A stretch of 64,000 nucleotides of DNA from Pseudarthrobacter naphthalenicus. Its GTDB lineage: Bacteria > Actinomycetota > Actinomycetes > Actinomycetales > Micrococcaceae. The DNA is taken from NCBI RefSeq assembly GCF_029076445.1, contig NZ_JARESG010000011.1, forward strand, positions 1 to 64,000, written 5' to 3'. The notes under the pieces were generated by a model. It was given only the letters and a program-made list of their open reading frames with translations, was not told the DNA's origin and searched no databases. Each line of letters opens with the position of its first letter. The first letter of the stretch is position 1. Position numbers and translations under genes: made by a program. Below are positions 58,653 to 64,000 of the stretch, piece after piece.

Positions 58653-59297
58653 ATGGGGTTCATGATGATCCGCAGAATCACCCAGCTCCTGATCGGCCTC
58701 GCGATGTACGGGATTTCACTGGCGATGTTCATCCGGGCCGGGCTCGGACTGGACCCCTGGGACGTGTTCCATCAGGGCCTGGCGGGGTTGAGCGGCTTCA
58801 GCATCGGAACAGTAGTGGTGGCAGTGAGCTTCCTGGTGCTGCTGCTGTGGATCCCGTTGCGCCAGAAGCCCGGCTTTGGCACGCTGGCGAACGCCGTCCT
58901 GGTAGGGGTCTTCGCCGACATCGGGCTGGCACTGATCCCCGCGTTCTCGCACCTCGGTGGCCAGATCGGCATGCTCGCCGGGGCGGTGGTGCTCAACGGC
59001 ATCGCCTCCGCCTGCTACATCGGCGCGCGCCTCGGTCCCGGCGCCCGCGATGGCCTGATGACCGGCCTGGCACACCGCACCGGCTGGTCCGTACGGGTGT
59101 CCCGGACCCTGATCGAGGTGGTGGTCCTGGGGATCGGCTGGCTGCTGGGCGGATCCGTGGGCGTGGGAACCGTGCTCTATGCCCTGGCCATTGGACCGCT
59201 GGTCCAGTTGCTGCTGCCTTGGTTTATGGTCCCGGCCGCGGTAAAGGCTCCGGCCATTGAGCCCGAGGCCCTGGAACCACGCGCCGTCCGGTCCTAA
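58653..59297 (+). CDS. YczE/YitT-type membrane protein
   Basis: 214 residues from ATG 58653 (ATG 58662 is an alternative), five membrane helices. LIGLAMYGISLAMFIRAGLG, LDPWDVFHQGLAGLSGFSIG, and LVGVFADIGLALIPAFSHLG are typical of the YczE family. The function of the family is unknown; regulation by the divergent MocR/YczR protein is likely, as in Bacillus. Confidence 0.87.
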   Translation: MGFMMIRRITQLLIGLAMYGISLAMFIRAGLGLDPWDVFHQGLAGLSGFSIGTVVVAVSFLVLLLWIPLRQKPGFGTLANAVLVGVFADIGLALIPAFSHLGGQIGMLAGAVVLNGIASACYIGARLGPGARDGLMTGLAHRTGWSVRVSRTLIEVVVLGIGWLLGGSVGVGTVLYALAIGPLVQLLLPWFMVPAAVKAPAIEPEALEPRAVRS

Positions 59298-60211
59298 CCC
59301 GCCTGCGGCGGGTCCGCCAACGGCTGGCATTCCGGGCAGAAGTAGATGTCCCGTTCTTCCTCACCGTTGAGCTTGCCCAGCACGCCCCGGCGAATGGGTG
59401 TGCCGCATTTAAGGCAGGGCTGGTGTTCGCGACGGTAAACCCAGTAGCCCGGCCGGCCGGCCATTCGTCCCACCGGCATCCCGCGGGCATTGAGGATCGT
59501 CACCCGGCGGCCGGGGCCGAGGTTTGCCTCCAGCAGTTGTTTGGCGTCCGTCATGAGGGTCCGGAGGTCGCCGACGGCGGAAACCGGCGTGGCCGGGTGA
59601 ACCCCCGAGAGGAAGCAGGCCTCGCAGCGGTAAATGTTGCCGATCCCCGCCAGGTTGCGCTGATCAAGGAGGGCAACGCCGATGGGGACCTCGGGCGCCG
59701 CGAGGATCCGCTGTTCTGCTTCGTCCAGGTCCCAGTCCGGGCCGAGCAGATCCGGCCCCAGATAACCCACGATTGAGTCCTCGTCCGCGGTGCGAACCAC
59801 CTCGACGATCCCTAAAGAGAAGCCGACGGCGTCCGCCGCGGCAGTGCGGAGCACGCACCGTGCCGTGAATCCCGGCTTGCGCCACCGTCCGCCCGGGGGA
59901 TAGACCTGCCAGGTGCCTTCCATTTTCAGATGGGAATGGATGGTGAGCCTGCGCCGTGGTCCCTGATCGTCCGGACCGTCTCCGTCCGGACCGTCTCCGT
60001 CCGGACCGTCTCCGCCCGGACCGTCTCCGCTCGGCCCCTGCACACGCATCAGGAGGTGTTTGCCGCGCGGCACCACTTCGGTCACGGTCCAGCCGGCCAG
60101 GTTCAGCGTGGCAAACCGGGGTACGCGGAAGTCCGACGCGGTGAGTGTCTGCCCGGCGAGGGCCTGGTGCAGCTGGGCGGCGGCGCGCCAGACCGAATCG
60201 CCCTCAGGCAC
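59294..60211 (-). CDS. Fpg/Nei-family DNA glycosylase with repeat insertion
   Basis: 305 residues. N-terminal PEGDSVWRAA provides the catalytic Pro2 and Glu3; Lys in GKHLLMR, LDQRNLAGIGNIYRCEACFL (H2TH region), and a C-terminal zinc finger CLKCGTPI...FCPECQ follow. It excises oxidised bases and nicks the strand. An in-frame tandem 15-bp repeat (59971-60030) inserts GDGPD-type pentapeptides in a loop near residue 60-85. Starts within the last eight bases of the helicase gene; the MPEGDS start resembles Nei2-type actinobacterial enzymes. Confidence 0.9.
   Translation of the reverse strand: MPEGDSVWRAAAQLHQALAGQTLTASDFRVPRFATLNLAGWTVTEVVPRGKHLLMRVQGPSGDGPGGDGPDGDGPDGDGPDDQGPRRRLTIHSHLKMEGTWQVYPPGGRWRKPGFTARCVLRTAAADAVGFSLGIVEVVRTADEDSIVGYLGPDLLGPDWDLDEAEQRILAAPEVPIGVALLDQRNLAGIGNIYRCEACFLSGVHPATPVSAVGDLRTLMTDAKQLLEANLGPGRRVTILNARGMPVGRMAGRPGYWVYRREHQPCLKCGTPIRRGVLGKLNGEEERDIYFCPECQPLADPPQAG
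59971..60030. repeat. 15-bp minisatellite inside the glycosylase gene
   Basis: Four head-to-tail copies of CCGGACCGTCTCCGT (last base T or C). It encodes a Gly/Asp/Pro-rich pentapeptide repeat in the glycosylase without changing the frame. Copy number may vary between strains. Confidence 0.9.
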
Positions 60212-63200
60212 GGATCCTCAGCCCCTTGGGCGTGGAATAGGCGCCGGCGGCAGCCAGTGCCCTGGCCACGGCGGTGTCCAGGATGTCGTGGCCGTTGACC
60301 TTCTCCATGATCAGCTTGTCCACGGCGCCCCGCGTGACCACACCCACCAGTGCGGCGCCTGCTGCTGCGAGGATGGCTTCGTCGTCGTTGAAGGCCAGCA
60401 GCGTCTTGCCGCCCCGCTCCACGTAGAGGACAAGGGCGCCGTCCACGAGCACCACCAGGGCCCCGGCTTTCCGGCCCGGCCGGTGGCCGGTACCGGCTTC
60501 CTCGTTAAGGGCGGGCCACGCCAGGGCGGCACCATACGGATTGGCCGGGTCCGTGGCGGCCAGCGCCAGCGCAACGGGCTCCGGTTTCGCCAACTGGCTG
60601 TCCTCGGAGTAGGACCGCAGCCTGTCCACGGTGGCCGGGACGGCGAACTGGGCAGCGCCGAGGTGCTCGATGAAGTACCCGCGGCGGCACCGGCCCGCCT
60701 CCTCCAGCCTGGCCAGCACTTTGTACATCAGGCCAAAACCGCCCAGGATCTGCTCCGCCATCACCGATCCGCGCGTGACCACGCCGTAACGGTCCAGCAG
60801 CAACTCCGCAGTGGCCCGTGCGTGGATGGTGGCATCCAGCTCGGGCAAAGGAAGCGCGGACCACCGTCCTGCAGCCAGCGGCGGCGTGGCCGCCGCACCG
60901 CCCACGGAGCCGTACCGGCCGCCGGAGCCCGGCACGCCCAGCCCCGCAGACCCCAGCAGGCCGGTGCCGTGGGAGCGCCCCAGCCTGCTCAGCCGGGGTG
61001 CTCGCGCCCGGGGTGCCCGTGCGACCTGCCGATGGGCGGTGTGGCCACCGGCGATGAGCGCGCGGACCGGCGCGAAAGTGTCCCCGGTGATGCGGCCAGC
61101 CCAGGCCAGGTCCCACAAAGCGCCAACCACATCCTGGTCGCTCAGGACGGCGTCCATGCCGCCTGCAACGTCCGTGAGCTGGCGGAAGAAATAGCCACCG
61201 CCGTTGTTCCGAAGATGGTCGAGCAGCCGCTGCTGGGCATCCCCCGGCTCGTACTCGATGGCGGGGTTCAGCGTCAGGTCGGCGGAATCGGCCAGGTGCA
61301 TGCTCACCCAGCCGTCATTGCCGGGGAGCGAGCCGGCGCCGGACCAGAGGACCTCGCCGGCGGCCATGAGTTCGTCCAGCATGGCGGGCTGGTAGTTGGA
61401 AACCCGGCTGGCCAGCACCAACGGCTCCCATGCCGAAGCGGGAATGGGCACGCCGGACAGCTGGTCGATGGCGGTGACAATCCCGTCCAGTCCCCGCAAG
61501 GACGGCTGCCCGCGCCCGGAACCCGGGGTTCGGACGTGCTGCCAGGCGGGAAGGAAACGCCCGTAGGCCGCGGCATCCACCGGTTCCACTTCGGCGCGCA
61601 GTGCTGCCAGCGAACGACGCCGGAGCTTCCGGAGCACATCGGCATCACACCACTCGCTGCCGGTAGCGGCCGTCTGGTGTTCCGGATGCTGCTCCTGCGG
61701 GAGCGGCTTGGACTGCCCTTCGGATTCCAGCGCAGGAGTGTCCGGCGGTGTCACGTGTGGCCGGAACTCGCCCTCCACGACGCGGCCGTCGGCGGCGAGC
61801 CGCTTCAGCGCGGTGGCAACGACGGCGACGCCGAGGCCCAGCCGGGCAGCGGCTTCCATCGCCGTGAACGGCCCGTGCGTGCGGGCATAGCGGGAGACCA
61901 GATCGCCGAGCGGGTCAGCGACGGGTTCGATAAAAGCCAGCGGCACACCCATGGGCAGCGGCACACCGATCGCATCCCGGAGCCGGGCTGCATCTTCCAC
62001 CGCGGCAAACCGCTCATAGCCGCCGACGTTGACTTTGATGGCGCGGTTGGCCCGTTGCAGTACGGCGAGGTGCTCGGCAGCGAGGCCGGTGCCGGCATGG
62101 GGGATTTCAACCGCAGCGGTTTCCGGCGGGGTTTTGGCCGGCTCTGGCGGCGGGCCCGCTTCAGCCACCCCGGTGGTGGCCGGTCCAACTCCAGGGTCCA
62201 GCCGGGCGGCGACTTCCTCAGGAGACAGCGGGCCCAGCAGCCGCAGCAGGTCCGCCACACCTTCCATGCCGCGGGCCCGGCGGTCCGGCGCAAGCCGCTG
62301 GAGTTCGAGTTCGGTGGCGTCGATGACTTTCGCGTCGAGCAGCTCACGCAGTTCCACCCGCCCGAGCAGTTCATTCAGGAGGGTCGAGTCCAGTGCCAGG
62401 GCTGCCGCGCGGCGTTCGGCCAGCGGCGAATCACCCTCGTACAGGAACTGGGCCACGTACCCGAACAGCAGGGACTTCGCGAACGGCGACGGCTGCTGGG
62501 TGGTGGTCTCGACGATCCTCAGTTCGCGGCGCTCCACCGAGGCGGCGATGTCCTTCAGCGCCGGGAGGTCGTATACGTCCTGAAGACACTCGCGGACAGT
62601 TTCCAGCACGATGGGGAACGTGGGGTATTTCCGCGCGACGTCGAGCAGCTGCGCGGAGCGCTGCCGCTGCTGCCACAACGGCTGGCGCTTGCCCGGTGTC
62701 TGGCGGGGCAACAACAGGGCACGCGCCGCGCACTCCCGGAATCTAGAGGCAAACAGGGCGCTGCCACCTACTTCCGCGGTGACAATCTGCTCAAGTTCCT
62801 CGGGATCGAAGAGGAACAGCTCCGCCCCGGGCGGTTCGTCCTCCATCATGGGAACGCGCAGCACGATGCCGTCATCCGCGGCCATCGCGGAGCCGTCCAG
62901 GCCGTACCGCTGGTGGAGCCGCTGCCCGACGGCGAGCGCCCACGGCGCGTGCACGGGCATGCCGAACGGGCTGTGGAGAATGACCCGCCAGTCACCCAGT
63001 TCGTCGTGGAACCGTTCCACCACGAGCGTGGTGTCGCTGGGGACCACCTCGGTGGCCAGCTTCTGCTCACTCAAGTATTGGATGAGGTTGTTTGCGGCGA
63101 ACGTATCCAGCCCGCTGGCCGTACAGCGTTCGGTGGCAGGGCCGACGTCGGACGCGGAGAGCTCGCGGACGAACGCGCCCAGGGCGCGGCCCAGGTCCAC

Positions 63201-64000
63201 CGGCCTGCCCAGCGAGTCGCCCTTCCAGAACGGGAGCTTGCCCGGCTGCCCGAACGCGGGGGAGACCAGGACGCGGTCGTGGGTGATGTCCTCGATCTTC
63301 CAGCTCGTGGCACCGAGGGCAAAAATGTCACCCACCCGGGACTCGTAGACCATCTCTTCGTCCAGTTCGCCCACGCGGCGCCCGCCCTTGGCCGGCGAGG
63401 GAGTGGACGCCTTGCCGTCACGGGAGGGAGAGGCCGAGCCTTCAACCTCGGTGCCGATGATGTAGACGCCGAACAGCCCCCGGTCCGGGATGGTCCCGCC
63501 CGAGGTCACGGCCAGACGCTGGGCGCCCGGCCGGCCTTCGATGGTGCCCGCGTTGCGGTCCCAGATGATCCGCGGCCGCAGTTCCGCGAATTCATCGGAG
63601 GGGTAGCGGCCGGCCAACAGATCAAGAGTTGCCTCGAACGCAGAACGGGGAAGGGACGCGAAGGGAGCTGACCGCCGGACCGTGGCGAACCATTCCTCCA
63701 CGTCAATGCTGCCCAGGGCGGTGGCGGCCACGGTCTGCTGCGCCAGGATATCCAGGGGGTTTGCGGGGACAAACAGCCGCTCGATCTTTCCCTCGAGCAT
63801 CCGCTCCACGGTGATGGCGGTGTGGACCAGGTCCGCGCGGTGTTTGGGAAAGAGCACACCCTGGGAGATCTCGCCCACCTGGTGGCCGGCCCGGCCCACG
63901 CGCTGCAGCCCGCTGGCCACCGACGGCGGGGACTCCACCTGCACCACCAGGTCCACGGCGCCCATGTCGATGCCCAGCTCCAGGGAGGAAGTGGCCACAA
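60204..64000 (-). CDS. lhr: Lhr-type ATP-dependent helicase, 5' part beyond window
   Basis: At least 1264 residues are inside the window; the start lies past the right edge. The visible part begins in the RecA2 domain: VATSSLELGIDMGAVDLVV region (motif V; the first codons read as MATSS only because the frame is cut) and SGLQRVGRAGHQVGEISQG (motif VI). The long Lhr C-terminal region follows, with winged-helix and beta-barrel parts; the LHR-core pattern FSPFGMPVHAPWALAVG-like (HSPFGMPVHAPWALAVGQRL) is clear. Stop overlaps the glycosylase start by eight bases, linking two DNA-repair proteins as in other actinobacteria. Confidence 0.93.
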   Translation of the reverse strand, partial: VATSSLELGIDMGAVDLVVQVESPPSVASGLQRVGRAGHQVGEISQGVLFPKHRADLVHTAITVERMLEGKIERLFVPANPLDILAQQTVAATALGSIDVEEWFATVRRSAPFASLPRSAFEATLDLLAGRYPSDEFAELRPRIIWDRNAGTIEGRPGAQRLAVTSGGTIPDRGLFGVYIIGTEVEGSASPSRDGKASTPSPAKGGRRVGELDEEMVYESRVGDIFALGATSWKIEDITHDRVLVSPAFGQPGKLPFWKGDSLGRPVDLGRALGAFVRELSASDVGPATERCTASGLDTFAANNLIQYLSEQKLATEVVPSDTTLVVERFHDELGDWRVILHSPFGMPVHAPWALAVGQRLHQRYGLDGSAMAADDGIVLRVPMMEDEPPGAELFLFDPEELEQIVTAEVGGSALFASRFRECAARALLLPRQTPGKRQPLWQQRQRSAQLLDVARKYPTFPIVLETVRECLQDVYDLPALKDIAASVERRELRIVETTTQQPSPFAKSLLFGYVAQFLYEGDSPLAERRAAALALDSTLLNELLGRVELRELLDAKVIDATELELQRLAPDRRARGMEGVADLLRLLGPLSPEEVAARLDPGVGPATTGVAEAGPPPEPAKTPPETAAVEIPHAGTGLAAEHLAVLQRANRAIKVNVGGYERFAAVEDAARLRDAIGVPLPMGVPLAFIEPVADPLGDLVSRYARTHGPFTAMEAAARLGLGVAVVATALKRLAADGRVVEGEFRPHVTPPDTPALESEGQSKPLPQEQHPEHQTAATGSEWCDADVLRKLRRRSLAALRAEVEPVDAAAYGRFLPAWQHVRTPGSGRGQPSLRGLDGIVTAIDQLSGVPIPASAWEPLVLASRVSNYQPAMLDELMAAGEVLWSGAGSLPGNDGWVSMHLADSADLTLNPAIEYEPGDAQQRLLDHLRNNGGGYFFRQLTDVAGGMDAVLSDQDVVGALWDLAWAGRITGDTFAPVRALIAGGHTAHRQVARAPRARAPRLSRLGRSHGTGLLGSAGLGVPGSGGRYGSVGGAAATPPLAAGRWSALPLPELDATIHARATAELLLDRYGVVTRGSVMAEQILGGFGLMYKVLARLEEAGRCRRGYFIEHLGAAQFAVPATVDRLRSYSEDSQLAKPEPVALALAATDPANPYGAALAWPALNEEAGTGHRPGRKAGALVVLVDGALVLYVERGGKTLLAFNDDEAILAAAGAALVGVVTRGAVDKLIMEKVNGHDILDTAVARALAAAGAYSTPKGLRIRA

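Noticed and set aside
60060..63671. Very long plus-strand frame opposite the glycosylase and Lhr helicase
   Set aside because: Mirror of the helicase gene, with no recognisable motif; the minus strand shows helicase motifs V and VI and Lhr blocks.

Overview
This window is high-GC DNA from an actinobacterium. Gene content points to the Micrococcaceae, Arthrobacter or Pseudarthrobacter type: DtxR/IdeR-type iron boxes, a group 1h-like [NiFe]-hydrogenase locus, FbpABC and EfeUOB iron uptake, GTG starts, short ATGA/GTGA overlaps and probable leaderless starts. No rRNA, tRNA or CRISPR array was seen. The genus is inferred from gene content and style, not from a search.

Layout. 1-1295: an essentially complete IS3-family element with both inverted repeats. 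1296-6451: pyruvate:quinone oxidoreductase (poxB), a lipoprotein serpin, and a nested palindrome whose right outer arm is split by an IS110-family element. 6486-10610: pyridoxal-kinase-like gene, rsgA with a possible 26-codon upstream ORF, and eda-kdgK behind the remnant of a sugar-acid dehydratase. 10706-19547: housekeeping and poorly characterised genes, including an epimerase, a TetR regulator with a perfect 30-bp operator, and a queuosine-precursor transporter close to tgt. 19546-28067: an iron block (fbpABC, efeUOB, an orphan FetB-like permease) with two IdeR/DtxR-like boxes and a CRP-like site. 28039-35465: GH76 enzyme, an SDR/acyl-CoA dehydrogenase pair, an F420/NADP-type oxidoreductase, and ppc followed by a triple-nested palindrome.

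35701-49816 is the metabolic centrepiece: a FecCD-type metal ABC transporter beside a hydrogenase operon (hypA, hypB, small and large subunits, NifU/Rieske-like protein, three uncharacterised proteins, a 39-residue membrane protein, maturation protease, hypC). A divergent NiCoT nickel transporter lies upstream. The small subunit has Asp where a proximal-cluster Cys is usual, as in O2-tolerant actinobacterial group 1h enzymes that scavenge trace or atmospheric H2. hypD, hypE and hypF are not in the window.

49852-64000: DedA protein, macrodomain protein, RluA-type pseudouridine synthase, an ArsR-SRPBCC pair, then a visibly less GC-rich island (about 54.0-57.0 kb). The island has an IS-end-like remnant, a class V PLP enzyme and a convergent UDP-sulfoquinovose-synthase-like epimerase. 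It is followed by a MocR/YczE pair, an Fpg/Nei glycosylase with an in-frame minisatellite, and an Lhr helicase that runs off the right edge.

Most unusual observations: a family of concentric inverted repeats built from a roughly 17-nt unit; the IS110 insertion that can be undone on paper to restore a perfect 19-bp arm; matches between the IS110 leader and its target and donor junctions that look like bridge-RNA guides; and the small PLP enzyme/SqdB-like island.
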